A stretch of 64,000 nt of DNA. Origin: an uncultured Thermoanaerobaculum sp. (GTDB taxonomy: Bacteria; Acidobacteriota; Thermoanaerobaculia; Thermoanaerobaculales; Thermoanaerobaculaceae). The notes beneath the pieces were generated by a model, which saw only the letters and a program-made list of their open reading frames with translations, searched no databases and was not told where the DNA came from. The translations under genes and the position numbers were made by a program. Numbering within the stretch: position 1 is the first letter of the stretch; each line of letters starts with the position of its first letter. The DNA lies in contig CALHAH010000028.1 in NCBI GenBank assembly GCA_937934115.1, positions 1 to 64,000 of the forward strand, read 5' to 3'. Of this stretch, positions 1 to 8,094 are shown in pieces.

Positions 1-207
1 CGGGTTCGCAAAAAAAGGTTCCCCGCAGCCCACCTGGACGTTGAGCCAAGGCGAAACCTCACCCACGAACACGCGCGAAAGGTAGAAGCGCAGCGGTACA
101 AAGTAGCTGGGGTTATCGCGCGCTGTGGGCACAAAGCCCACGACCCCTAAAACCGCAACAAAAAGGCCCGGCAAAACGGCTGCAAGCGCCACCCCAAGGC
201 GTCTCAT
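1..207 (-). CDS. YfhO-like membrane protein (partial, N-terminus only)
   Basis: Only the first 69 codons are in the window; the gene runs off the left edge. It starts with ATG at 207, overlapping the stop of the upstream ligase gene by four bases (ATGA), so the two are translationally coupled. The peptide begins with a positively charged end and one hydrophobic segment (about residues 5-27). A short periplasmic stretch ending in a GCGEPFFANP-type motif follows. The same kind of N-terminus, in which a WNP/GGRPFWADP motif follows the first membrane span, occurs in the complete YfhO-like gene at 9276-11528. YfhO-type proteins are polytopic GT-C-like membrane proteins implicated in cell-surface glycosylation. 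The family call rests on this short stretch only. Confidence 0.6.
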   Translation of the reverse strand, partial: MRRLGVALAAVLPGLFVAVLGVVGFVPTARDNPSYFVPLRFYLSRVFVGEVSPWLNVQVGCGEPFFANP

Positions 208-1892
208 GCCCCGCCCCCCAATAACTTTCTCAGGCGAAGCTCCCGTCGCGGCTCGGGTCGAGCTAATCCTTCTTCGTAACGAGTCACAAAGGGGTATCCG
301 CGCGCCGCCCGTTTTACCCTTTCGGCCTGATGCCAAGACTTGCGAGCGCCCGCAAGGTCACCCAGGGCGCACTGAGCTTCGGCAAGAGCCAACCAACAAG
401 GTAAACAATTAGGCTCCAAAAGCACGCCTTGGCGCGCTGCGGCTTGAGCCCGGGAAGCATCTCCCAGGATCAGCCAAGCCTCGGTTTCACCTAGGGTGGC
501 CCATACGTCGTTCGGATTGAGCTCCAGGGCCCGCCGAAAGCTCCTGGTTGCGTCTTCCACGAGCTGGGCCTCACCGGTATTTTGCCCAAAGGCGAGCTGC
601 ACGAAACCCAACAGCCGCAGCACTTCCGCCGAGCGAGGTGCCAGGGAAGCAGCTTTGCTCAACGCAACCAGGCTTTTGGCAAGTTGCTCGGCTGTCGCGG
701 CTCGACTCTTAAGAAGATCCGTAGCTTGTCTTTTTGCTTTGGCTACCGGGCCTTCCCTATGAGAAACATTGAAGCCAGCCCAAACTGCAGCCGGCCACAC
801 GAGCAACAAGGCCAATATAGGAGAAAGCTTTACCCGCAAAGTCCCTGAGAAACGTCCCGCCACCAGGGCGGGGAGTGCCAAAACCGGAAAGAAAAGTTGG
901 CTGTGAACGCTGCTGGTGACACCCAAGGCCACCACCGGCCCCAAAGCGAGCCAGCCTCGTCCCGCCCAAGCGCGAACTGTGGTCACTACTAAAGCTAAAG
1001 CTAAAAAGAAACCCGGAAGTCCCAGCGATGCCACCACTTGCAAAACATCGCTTTCAGCTAGACCTGGGACCCGGTGATAGCGGGCAAACTCCCCTGAGCG
1101 GGGGAAATTTTTCGCGAGGGCAGCGTCGTAAAACCCGCCCGGGCCTGTGCCGAAAGGCAGGTAATCTAAAGCCACCGCTGCCGCCACCCCCCAAATCTTG
1201 ACCCTTTCAAAACGCATTGGGTCCCGGTCCTTTTGCAACCGCGAAAAAAGCCCCAAAAGACCCGTAAGCACCGCCAAACCCACGAGCCATCGCCACCGCC
1301 AGCGCGAGCCTGCAAAAAACCAAATACCACCCAAGGTTAACAGCGCCAGCAGCGCCGCCCGACTTTCCGAGGCGAAAAGCCCGCCCATCAGCAGCGAAGC
1401 GTGGAGTGCTAACCCCGCTCCACGCCGCCAGCGGAGGCAGGCCAACGCCAGCACCACCAGAGTGGCCGCTGGATTGGGGTTGCCGAAAGGGCCAGAGGGG
1501 CGTCCCGAAAGGAAAAGCGCCTCTATCAGCAGCCAACCAGCAGCCAGCGAGCCCGCTGCCACCACACCCGCTTTTAACCAGCCACGACCACAGGGATGAG
1601 CGACAATTACGGCCAAAAGCAAAACGAAAAATCCTGTGGCAAGCAGAGGGGAGGCCACTTCCCAAGCCACCGGCTGCACGAGGGCGGAAAGAAATACCCA
1701 CAAAACAAAACCTGAAAGCCAGAGAAATGAAAAACCAAGCCTAACGCCGCGGCACAGCCGCCGCCAAGCCAAAACACCTAAGACTAACCCCACCAGGAAG
1801 CCCGCCCCAGGCCCTAGGCCCACACCCCAGGCGTCGGCCACTAAAAAAACCATCACGGGCAGAAGAAACGCCTCAAGCTTTAAGGGCGGCAT
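204..1892 (-). CDS. O-antigen ligase-like membrane protein with C-terminal TPRs
   Basis: About 562 residues from ATG 1892; an alternative in-frame ATG lies at 1910. I prefer 1892 because GGGAG lies upstream of it. It has about ten hydrophobic segments in the first 370 residues. Hallmarks of the Wzy_C/O-antigen ligase family are visible: GPFGNPNP (about 134-141), SESRA (about 175-179) and PFGTGPGGF (about 246-254). The last 170 residues are soluble and Ala/Leu-rich with TPR-like pairs, the arrangement seen in many ligases that act on periplasmic acceptors. It would transfer a lipid-linked glycan to an acceptor on the outer face of the inner membrane. Its start overlaps the end of the upstream ligase gene by 13 bases, so both are probably one transcript. 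Whether the acceptor is lipid A or a protein such as the nearby pilins cannot be told. Confidence 0.8.
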   Translation of the reverse strand: MPPLKLEAFLLPVMVFLVADAWGVGLGPGAGFLVGLVLGVLAWRRLCRGVRLGFSFLWLSGFVLWVFLSALVQPVAWEVASPLLATGFFVLLLAVIVAHPCGRGWLKAGVVAAGSLAAGWLLIEALFLSGRPSGPFGNPNPAATLVVLALACLRWRRGAGLALHASLLMGGLFASESRAALLALLTLGGIWFFAGSRWRWRWLVGLAVLTGLLGLFSRLQKDRDPMRFERVKIWGVAAAVALDYLPFGTGPGGFYDAALAKNFPRSGEFARYHRVPGLAESDVLQVVASLGLPGFFLALALVVTTVRAWAGRGWLALGPVVALGVTSSVHSQLFFPVLALPALVAGRFSGTLRVKLSPILALLLVWPAAVWAGFNVSHREGPVAKAKRQATDLLKSRAATAEQLAKSLVALSKAASLAPRSAEVLRLLGFVQLAFGQNTGEAQLVEDATRSFRRALELNPNDVWATLGETEAWLILGDASRAQAAARQGVLLEPNCLPCWLALAEAQCALGDLAGARKSWHQAERVKRAARGYPFVTRYEEGLARPEPRRELRLRKLLGGGA

Positions 1893-3427
1893 AGGTGCTC
1901 TAACTCCCATAGCTCTCTGCGCCAAGGAGCTCTTTGCGTGGCTTCTCGAGCCCAGGCCCAGGCCTCGGCCCTGCGACCGCGAAGCATCAGCAGCAGGGCC
2001 CGGGCTTGGCACCAAGTGGCGGAGGTCGGGGCCACCCAAGCGCGCCTGACTAAAACGTGATCCACGTCTTCAGCCAGCTCCTTGTCTTTGATGTCCCAAG
2101 CAATCCCCGCCGCCTCGAAAACCTCCGCGAGCCGCCACGGGGTGAATGAGGCTGCCTGCAGCAAAGCAGACACCCTCTGGGCAGGCGGTAGCCGGCGAGC
2201 GCGCACAGCCATTTTTTGGCTTTTCTCTTCCAAGGCCGCCAATCCTACTACACCCACCAGGAGGAGAGCTAAGAACCGTCGCGGTCCACGGGGAAGGGGG
2301 GAGCCTGGCGGCGCTGCCGAGCCCGCCAGCAGTAAAGCCGCCAACAACAGGGCTGGTTGGTAAAACGAAAAGTCAAAAACATTGTGAACCAAAAAGATCA
2401 GGAGCGCGACTGCTGCCGGTTTGTAAGCCGACCAAAGTTGCGATACCAGGCGAAATGCACCATAAAGCAGCAGTGCGACTCCCGGCAACCCAATAACACC
2501 AAACTCCGCTATCAGTTGCAGGGGGGTGTTGTGCGCAAAAGGAGTAATATTCTGTGCAGCCCAAGGCGAAGTGAGACCCGCAAGCCCAACACCACCCAAC
2601 CCTACACCAGAAATAGGGTTTTGCCAAAAAACCCAAGCCGCAACCTTCCAATTGACCCATCTGAGCGCTAAGGGCTCTAGGCGAGGCAAATCGTGCCTCA
2701 GAAACGCCAGCAGTGCCAATGTGAAGAGCCCCACCGCTACGGCCCAGGAACTCGCTTTCTTTTCCACCCCCAAAACCAACAAAACCCCTAAAAGCCATAG
2801 GGCGGTGCCCAACAACGAAAGGGTTGCGATGCAACCGCCCAAGCTTAACAACACAAAAGCAAGCGGCACCATCCGCCGCCAACCCCGACTCCCCACCACC
2901 CATTGCACCAAAAAGGGAGCAGCAAAAGCTTGAAGCACTGCAAAGTGGCCTGGCAGGGGAAGGGTGCCAAAAGCCCGACCGGTAGCCAGGCGAGCCGAAG
3001 CAACCACCTGCAAGGATTCGGGTAAGGTGCTCAGCTCCGGCGGCGCCAAGGGCAACCCCCCAAGCGCTTGGTTGAGAGCAACCAGTGAAGCCATAGCCAC
3101 TTGCACCGCAGCCATTCGCCAAAAAGCCCAATCCTCGCGGACAACTGCGCCCAAGGTCCAAGTGGCCAAAGCTAGGGGAAACAGAAAGCCTAAGCTTAAA
3201 GCCCACTGACGGTCAAAGGCGTAAGGGTAGCTTAAGGCGTAAAGCAAGAGAGGAGCGATGACCGCCGGCCACTTTAAGGCGGCTAACGGCACGCAAGGAC
3301 GAAAAACAAGCCCATAGACGAGGAGAAGGCTCACAAACACCAACGACAAAGGACGGCCCAAGAAAAATTCGCCCCAAATCGCCAGCGTAACAACCGCTGT
3401 TGCTATCCACCGAGCATGAACCACCAT
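1880..3427 (-). CDS. O-antigen ligase/polymerase-like membrane protein
   Basis: A 515-residue polytopic protein starting at ATG 3427. About ten membrane spans cover residues 8-360, followed by a soluble helical tail rich in Arg and Ala. The Wzy_C-type signature is recognisable: a conserved NPISGVGLGG (270-279) and AHNTPLQ (298-304) with the usual His in the large periplasmic loop. It is a second ligase-like protein in tandem with the one downstream, suggesting one polymerase and one ligase, or two ligases with different acceptors. Upstream lies the terminator of the pilin gene, so it needs its own promoter; no clear Shine-Dalgarno is visible before the ATG. The TPR-like tail is shorter than in its partner. 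Confidence 0.75.
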   Translation of the reverse strand: MVVHARWIATAVVTLAIWGEFFLGRPLSLVFVSLLLVYGLVFRPCVPLAALKWPAVIAPLLLYALSYPYAFDRQWALSLGFLFPLALATWTLGAVVREDWAFWRMAAVQVAMASLVALNQALGGLPLAPPELSTLPESLQVVASARLATGRAFGTLPLPGHFAVLQAFAAPFLVQWVVGSRGWRRMVPLAFVLLSLGGCIATLSLLGTALWLLGVLLVLGVEKKASSWAVAVGLFTLALLAFLRHDLPRLEPLALRWVNWKVAAWVFWQNPISGVGLGGVGLAGLTSPWAAQNITPFAHNTPLQLIAEFGVIGLPGVALLLYGAFRLVSQLWSAYKPAAVALLIFLVHNVFDFSFYQPALLLAALLLAGSAAPPGSPLPRGPRRFLALLLVGVVGLAALEEKSQKMAVRARRLPPAQRVSALLQAASFTPWRLAEVFEAAGIAWDIKDKELAEDVDHVLVRRAWVAPTSATWCQARALLLMLRGRRAEAWAWAREATQRAPWRRELWELEHLCRP

Positions 3428-3440
3428 CCAATTTTAAAGC

Positions 3441-3468
3441 AAAAAAATGGGAGGCTTTCGCCTCCCAT
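3441..3468 (-). terminator. Rho-independent terminator of the prepilin gene
   Basis: Read on the minus strand, a perfect 9-bp stem (ATGGGAGGC / GCCTCCCAT) with a GAAA loop is followed by a run of seven T. It lies 24 bases after the prepilin stop at 3492 and before the ligase start at 3427, so the pilin transcript ends here. Confidence 0.85.
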
Positions 3469-3491
3469 CGGGTTTCATGATCCGAAAACAA

Positions 3492-3950
3492 CTAGTTGAC
3501 CTGTTGCCCCTCAGGCCATTGGAAAAACTGACCGTTGGCGAAAATGATGTCGGCGTCAAAATCGGTGGTTGGACCGCCAGTCGCATTTACAGGACCCGAA
3601 GCTCCATCCTTTGCGTAAGATGTAAGGGTATACTCGTCACCACTGGTAGGTATGTTCACCACAAACTCGCGGTTCCAGCCATCTCTTTCTGGTAACTTCT
3701 TAATATACGTCGGCTCGAGATAGCTCTTTAGGGCAGAAATGCTAGTAATCCCGCCCCGTGGATAAAAGTTGAAGTCCACAGAATACGCTTCCAGAGCGGT
3801 TCCGATAGAGCGGAGGTCCGCCATGGTACGACGCTGACGGCCACGGTTAATGGCGTTCAGCAGGTTAGGGATCGCGATGGCGGCAATGATTCCGATGATG
3901 GCCACCACGATCAAAAGCTCGATAAGGGTGAAACCTTTTTGCCTCCTCAT
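3492..3950 (-). CDS. Type IV prepilin / GspG-like pseudopilin
   Basis: A 152-residue protein with a class III signal: MRRQKG followed by FTLIELLIVVAIIGIIAAIA. Processing would occur after Gly6, with Glu5 of the mature protein (FTLIE) present. The following helix (NAINRGRQRRTMADLRSIGTA) matches the GspG/type IV pilin N-terminal helix. The C-terminal globular domain has no Cys pair. An AAAGGAGGC Shine-Dalgarno and a near-consensus sigma-54 promoter lie upstream. It is the second of two related prepilins (36% or so by eye over the N-terminal half; not computed). Acidobacterial proteins of this type are often annotated as type II secretion protein G. No assembly ATPase or PilC homologue is in the window, so pilin and pseudopilin roles cannot be separated. 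Confidence 0.88.
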   Translation of the reverse strand: MRRQKGFTLIELLIVVAIIGIIAAIAIPNLLNAINRGRQRRTMADLRSIGTALEAYSVDFNFYPRGGITSISALKSYLEPTYIKKLPERDGWNREFVVNIPTSGDEYTLTSYAKDGASGPVNATGGPTTDFDADIIFANGQFFQWPEGQQVN

Positions 3951-3977
3951 AACTGCCTCCTTTCGGTGTAACCTTAG

Positions 3978-3993
3978 TGCAGGTTTCGTGCCA
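3978..3993 (-). promoter_or_regulatory. Sigma-54 (-24/-12) promoter of the first prepilin
   Basis: The minus strand reads TGGCACGAAACCTGCA. It differs from the consensus TGGCACR-N4-TTGCW at one position (C for the first T of the -12 box), and the GG and GC are correctly 12 bases apart. Transcription would begin near 3967, giving a leader of about 17 nt that contains the GGAGG ribosome site of the gene starting at 3950. Confidence 0.75.
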
Positions 3994-4070
3994 CAACAAG
4001 CACGGCTGAGAGAACTGAACGATGCACGGTTTTGTCACTGCCGTGGCTGTGGTTGCCCAGTGGTGGCACC

Positions 4071-4517
4071 TCAACGGACCTGCACGCCTTCCGGCCATTG
4101 CATAAAAACCCCGTTCACAAGAGCAATGTCCGCGTCGTAATGGGTGGTGGGGCCTACATATGGTCCGCTTTGGGCCACACCGTCGGCTCCGTAACTCAAA
4201 ACCGTGTAATCCAGCCCCGAACCTTGGTAGAAGAGGTCACGCCGCCACCCATCTCGAACCGGCAGCACCTTCAAGTACGTGGGTTCCAGGTAAGGGCGAA
4301 GGCCGGTTGCGGTCCCTATCACTTGCGGCACGAACGCGTGATCGCTGGCGTAGGAGTTAATAGCCAGTGCCAAGGTTCGCATATCGGCCATGGTGCGTTT
4401 TTGACGGGCCCTTTCCAGCATTTGAAAGATCCGGGGAACCGCTATGGCAGCCACGATGCCCAGGATGGCTACCACGATCAACAGCTCAACCAACGTAAAC
4501 CCCCGTTGCGCTCTCAC
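4071..4517 (-). CDS. Type IV prepilin / GspG-like pseudopilin
   Basis: A 148-residue protein starting with GTG at 4517. The short leader (VRAQRG) is followed by FTLVELLIVVAILGIVAAIA, the class III signal, with Glu5. The next helix (RARQKRTMADMRTLALAIN) closely parallels the other prepilin, and both end in an FMQWPEG/FFQWPEG motif, so the two are paralogues. No in-frame start exists further upstream and no Shine-Dalgarno precedes the GTG. A sigma-54 promoter ends just before it, which implies a nearly leaderless mRNA. The gap to the next prepilin is 120 bases and holds that gene's own promoter. Role: subunit of a type IV pilus or type II secretion pseudopilus. Confidence 0.88.
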   Translation of the reverse strand: MRAQRGFTLVELLIVVAILGIVAAIAVPRIFQMLERARQKRTMADMRTLALAINSYASDHAFVPQVIGTATGLRPYLEPTYLKVLPVRDGWRRDLFYQGSGLDYTVLSYGADGVAQSGPYVGPTTHYDADIALVNGVFMQWPEGVQVR

Positions 4518-4529
4518 AGGTGCCGATTC

Positions 4530-4545
4530 TGCAAAATCCTTGCCA
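4530..4545 (-). promoter_or_regulatory. Sigma-54 (-24/-12) promoter of the second prepilin
   Basis: The minus strand reads TGGCAAGGATTTTGCA, matching TGGCACR-N4-TTGCW except A for the sixth base, with correct GG-GC spacing. The predicted start of transcription is about 4519, only about two bases before the GTG start codon at 4517. Confidence 0.72.
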
Positions 4546-4633
4546 CAAACGCGGGGATACGAGGGGCCAAACCAGCAACAAAAACGTCACCAGCGAGCCG
4601 CTTCCCGCTGGCGCGCAGACGACCAAAGGCAGG

Positions 4634-6187
4634 CTAGTAGCTTTTGCCCTGGCGGTGGTAGGGGAGAAAACGGTCAAGGAGCTGCTGTTCCCGCTGGTCG
4701 CGGACCTGGCGCTGCAGTGGGGCAAGCCAGCTTTCCCCCGGTGCGCCGGTGTAAACGTCATGAACCACTGCCAGCTCCAGTTTTTGCACGAAAGAAGAGG
4801 AAGGCACCAGCTTCCCCGCCAAAGACCACCACGCTACCGAGAAGAGAAGACCAAGCAATGGGAGAAACCTAGCGTTTGCAGGGAAGAACACCAGCCAGCC
4901 CGCGGCTGCGGTTGCCAAAAGCGCCACTACCAGCCACCCCAGTTTTCCCGAAAGGACCGTGGGCATCCAAACCCCAGCGCGCACGAGAGGCCAGTGAAAG
5001 GTAACCGGAGCCAAGGCAAAGTCCGGTGGGGAAAGGGGAAACGTTAAAAGCGGCAACCAGGCTGCAGGCAAGCTAAAGAAAATGGCCAGGACCGTCACCC
5101 CACGAACCCACCACCACTGCCAGTACGAAGCCAGCAAAAAAGCCCCTCGCACCGCCAAAAGCGGAAACACCGAAAGCAGGTAGCGTGGCCCTGGAAACCA
5201 GCCACCGTGGGCGTTGGGGTAGCCAGTCATGACCACCACTAAAGCCGCCGCGCCTGCCCACGCACCCCACAAGGCGCAACCCTTTCGCGGCGGCGCGAGG
5301 CCCAGGAGCAAAAAAGGCGCCCAAAAGAGCAAGCCGCGTTCCGGCGAAAAAAGCAAAAGCCAGAAGTGCACAAAGCGCGGCCAGCCAATGCCGAACAACC
5401 CCTTTCGGCTGAGGGCGGAAAACTGCGGGTAAAGCTCGCGAGCCGAAGAAAGCACCAAGGGGTTGCCGAAACACGCCCAGTTATAGGCGGCAAGCAAAAC
5501 CAAAGGCAGCGCAAACCCCTGCCATGCCGGCCATACGGCCCTTCGCCCACACCAGGTCGCCATTACCAGCCAAAGACCGCCCACCACAGCTGTTGGGTAC
5601 TCGCTCACCGCCGACCAACCGAGGCAAGCTCCGGCGAAAAAGAGGAACCACGGCTTTTCCCGCAACAAGAACGCTCCCCCGAGGAGCAAACACGCACCTG
5701 CCAGGGCATGGGAGTACAGCAGGGCGCCGCTGGCAATCCACGGCGTGGCGACGGCCAAGGCCCCGGCCACGAGCGTGCCCACTTCCCCCCAACGACGGTT
5801 GAGCTCGCGGGCCAGCAGCAGCGACGCCAAAAACCAAGGTAGAGCGGAAGCCAAGATGCGTCCCACAAGGTACGCCACTCGCAGCTCCCCAGGCCCGTGC
5901 CCCACCAGGTGGGCCAGGGCTGCCGCGGGAAGCAAAAGCGGCAGAAGCCCCGGGGCCTTGTTGGGGTAAAGCTTGTCCCCCGCTTTGCTAAGGTCTTCGC
6001 AGGCACCCCAGCGCTGTACCTCTTCGTTCACCGTCAACGAACCACGATGGACCACGGCAAGAGCTTGGTACACGCGAGGCCACTCGTTGGGGCTTACAAA
6101 AGAAGGCCAAAACGGCGTGACGCAGAGGATAGCGGCAAACCCTACCGCCACAGGAAACCACCACCACCGCTGCGCCTCCGCCTTCAC
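4634..6187 (-). CDS. Polytopic membrane protein, GT39/PMT-like
   Basis: About 517 residues from GTG 6187; the true start could be a nearby GTG further in, since no ATG is available. It has roughly eleven hydrophobic segments. The N-terminal periplasmic loop carries SPNEWPRVYQALAVV and a KLYPNKAPG motif, an arrangement seen in uncharacterised GT-C-type membrane glycosyltransferase-like proteins (ArnT/PMT superfamily) that use polyprenyl-phosphate sugars. The last 60 residues are soluble and basic. It is divergent from the methyltransferase at 6218, with only 30 bases between the starts, and is followed by the two prepilins on the same strand. The reaction and substrate are unknown; the context suggests surface glycan work. 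Confidence 0.6.
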   Translation of the reverse strand: MKAEAQRWWWFPVAVGFAAILCVTPFWPSFVSPNEWPRVYQALAVVHRGSLTVNEEVQRWGACEDLSKAGDKLYPNKAPGLLPLLLPAAALAHLVGHGPGELRVAYLVGRILASALPWFLASLLLARELNRRWGEVGTLVAGALAVATPWIASGALLYSHALAGACLLLGGAFLLREKPWFLFFAGACLGWSAVSEYPTAVVGGLWLVMATWCGRRAVWPAWQGFALPLVLLAAYNWACFGNPLVLSSARELYPQFSALSRKGLFGIGWPRFVHFWLLLFSPERGLLFWAPFLLLGLAPPRKGCALWGAWAGAAALVVVMTGYPNAHGGWFPGPRYLLSVFPLLAVRGAFLLASYWQWWWVRGVTVLAIFFSLPAAWLPLLTFPLSPPDFALAPVTFHWPLVRAGVWMPTVLSGKLGWLVVALLATAAAGWLVFFPANARFLPLLGLLFSVAWWSLAGKLVPSSSFVQKLELAVVHDVYTGAPGESWLAPLQRQVRDQREQQLLDRFLPYHRQGKSY

Positions 6188-6217
6188 GTCTCCAGTGTAT
6201 AGTCTTGCTGGCAAACC

Positions 6218-6883
6218 ATGGCTGGTTACGTTTTCAAGGACTTTCCCCACTCCTCCCACCGCTGGCTGGTGGAAAGCGTGGGGAACACGCCGGCGAGGGT
6301 TTTGGATGTGGGGACCTCGACCGGCTTTTTAGGTCGGGAGTTGGCAAAACGAGGACACCAGCTTTTCGGCATTGAAAAGGACCCACACCAGGCGTCCCAG
6401 GCAGCCAACTTTTACTGCCATCTTTTAGTTGCCGACGCTGAAACCCTTCCGCAGCTGCCGGGGGCCCCCTTCGACGTGATCCTTTGCGGCGACGTGCTGG
6501 AACACCTGCGGGAACCGCTGGCGGTGCTTAAGCACTTAGCTTCCTCCTTGCGGCCGGGGGGTAGGCTTTTGGTCACGGTTCCCAATGTGGCGTTCATAGC
6601 CTGTCGGCTGGCGCTGCTCTTCGGGGTATTCCAGTACCGCGATCGCGGCATCATGGACCGTACACACCTGCGGTTCTTTACCAAAGCGTCGCTTTCACAG
6701 CTGCTGCGCGAAGCCGGCTTCGTGGTGGATAACGTAAAGGGGCTTCCGCCGCCGCTGCCGTTGTTGTGGCCAGGTAGTAGCCGCTGGCCCTTTCGCTTGA
6801 TTTTTGAGGCCATGGCCTTGGCGGCTGCAATGTGCCCCACCCTCTGGGCATACCAGCTGGCCGCTCAGGCCCGGAGGCAGTGA
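6218..6883 (+). CDS. Class I SAM-dependent methyltransferase
   Basis: 221 residues. Motif I is RVLDVGTSTGFLGREL (about 27-42), followed by an acidic GIEKD at the end of strand 2, DVILCGDVLEHL (motif II, about 85-96) and RPGGRLLVTVPN (post-II). This is the Methyltransf_11/UbiE-type fold, often found in polysaccharide clusters as a sugar or lipid O-methyltransferase. Its stop (TGA 6881-6883) shares a base with the ATG of the GT2 gene (6883), so the two are translationally coupled. The substrate is unknown. A hydrophobic stretch near residues 190-205 could be a membrane-associating helix. Confidence 0.82.
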   Translation: MAGYVFKDFPHSSHRWLVESVGNTPARVLDVGTSTGFLGRELAKRGHQLFGIEKDPHQASQAANFYCHLLVADAETLPQLPGAPFDVILCGDVLEHLREPLAVLKHLASSLRPGGRLLVTVPNVAFIACRLALLFGVFQYRDRGIMDRTHLRFFTKASLSQLLREAGFVVDNVKGLPPPLPLLWPGSSRWPFRLIFEAMALAAAMCPTLWAYQLAAQARRQ

Positions 6884-7629
6884 TGAAGGTTACGGTGGTC
6901 ATGCCGGCTTACAACGCCGCGCGCACTTTGGAAGCGTGCGTGGCGGACATCCCACGGGAGGTGGTGGACGAGGTCATCCTGGTGGACGACGCTTCCACCG
7001 ACGAAACCGTAGCCATTGCCAAAAAGCTGGGGTTGGAGGTGGTGGTGCACGCCGAAAACCGGGGCTACGGAGGGAACCAAAAAACATGCTACCGCCATGC
7101 TTTGGCGCGCGGTGCCGACGTCGTGGTCATGCTGCACCCCGATCACCAGTACGACCCTAAGGTCTTGCCCCAACTGGTGGGGCCTCTGCGTGAAGGACGG
7201 TGCGATGCGGTTTTTGGGAGCCGAATCTTAGGTGGAAAAGCAAGGGAAGGCGGCATGCCTTGGTGGAAGTACCTAGGCAACCTCCTCCTTACCCGCATTG
7301 AGAATGCTTTTTTTGGTCTTCGCCTTACCGAGTACCATTCGGGGTTGCGAGCTTACAGCCGCCGCTACCTGGAAACCGTGCCTTTTGATGAAAACTCCGA
7401 CAGCTGGGTTTTTGATTCTGAGATCATCGCGCAAGGCGCCCTTGCGGGCATGCGGATCCAGGAAATCCCCATCGCCACCCGCTACTTCCCCGAGGCCTCG
7501 CAAATCGGTTTTTGGCCTTCGGTGGGGTATGGGTTGGCCATCCTCACGCTTTGCTTCAAGTTCACGTTGCACCGCTGGGGCCTCTGGCGGCAGCCGCAGT
7601 TCTTGGTGGACAACGAAAAAAGCCGGTAG
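6883..7629 (+). CDS. Glycosyltransferase family 2 (DPMS-like)
   Basis: 248 residues from ATG 6883. It has a GT-A fold with VVMPAYNAARTL at the N-terminus, an EVILVDDASTDET motif (about 27-39) and a downstream acidic DxD-like HPDHQYDP (about 85-92). The pattern resembles polyprenyl-phosphate mannose/glucose synthases that transfer a nucleotide sugar to lipid carrier phosphate. A conserved HSGLRAYSR motif near residue 150 fits this subgroup. No C-terminal transmembrane pair is present, so it is the short, soluble type. It probably supplies lipid-linked sugar to the membrane GT-C proteins on either side (4634-6187, 8095-9255). The donor sugar is not known. Confidence 0.85.
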   Translation: MKVTVVMPAYNAARTLEACVADIPREVVDEVILVDDASTDETVAIAKKLGLEVVVHAENRGYGGNQKTCYRHALARGADVVVMLHPDHQYDPKVLPQLVGPLREGRCDAVFGSRILGGKAREGGMPWWKYLGNLLLTRIENAFFGLRLTEYHSGLRAYSRRYLETVPFDENSDSWVFDSEIIAQGALAGMRIQEIPIATRYFPEASQIGFWPSVGYGLAILTLCFKFTLHRWGLWRQPQFLVDNEKSR

Positions 7630-7675
7630 TTCAAACTCATGCCCCCGCGTGCTCGGCAATCGGTAGGATGGTAGC

Positions 7676-8085
7676 GTGACCTTTAGGGAACGTCTCCCAT
7701 GGTTTCTGCTGCTGACGCTAACAGGTCTGGGGCTATTAGAGCTTTAGGCTTGGCGAAAGGGCCCGCAACAGGAGCTGTGGCGTCCGAAGCTGGAAGTGCT
7801 CAAAAGCGCGCCTTTCCCTCTTGGAGAAGGTGTGGCGCTCGGGCTCCCGCCACACTGGAACCAAACGCAAAAGCGCTGGATGCTCATGGAGCTTTTTTGG
7901 CCGTTGCCACAGGTACGCTGGTCGTTGGCCGGTGAGGACCAGGAACCTTACCTGTGGACCTTGGTAGGTCCGGGTGCTGTTTGTCAGGGAAGGACGGTTT
8001 GGCGAGGGGGCGGGTGGTGCCTGAGCCGGAGGACAACACGCCCATGATCTTGGCCGGGCTCGTGCTGCTTTCGGGGTGGGGGTGA
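7676..8085 (+). pseudogene. Broken small membrane protein gene
   Basis: Starting at GTG 7676, 23 codons encode a basic end and a hydrophobic segment (LPWFLLLTLTGLGLLEL), then an in-frame TAG (7745-7747). The same frame continues open to 8047 with a soluble, Trp-rich segment. Near 8005 (a GGGGG run) the coding sense seems to move into another frame, reading VVPEPEDNTPM and then a second hydrophobic segment (ILAGLVLLSG) before TGA at 8083-8085. With one base restored the stretch is divisible by three, as expected for a two-span membrane protein of about 136 residues. It sits between the GT2 gene and the next membrane gene in the same direction. I do not recognise the family. Two lesions in 400 bases mean decay, sequence error, or that this is not a gene. 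Confidence 0.35.
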
Positions 8086-8094
8086 GCAACCCTT

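Noticed and set aside
3951-4070. A c-di-GMP riboswitch before the prepilin
   Set aside because: The leader predicted from the sigma-54 promoter is about 17 bases, and the conserved GCAAA and tetraloop segments of the GEMM motif are not present.
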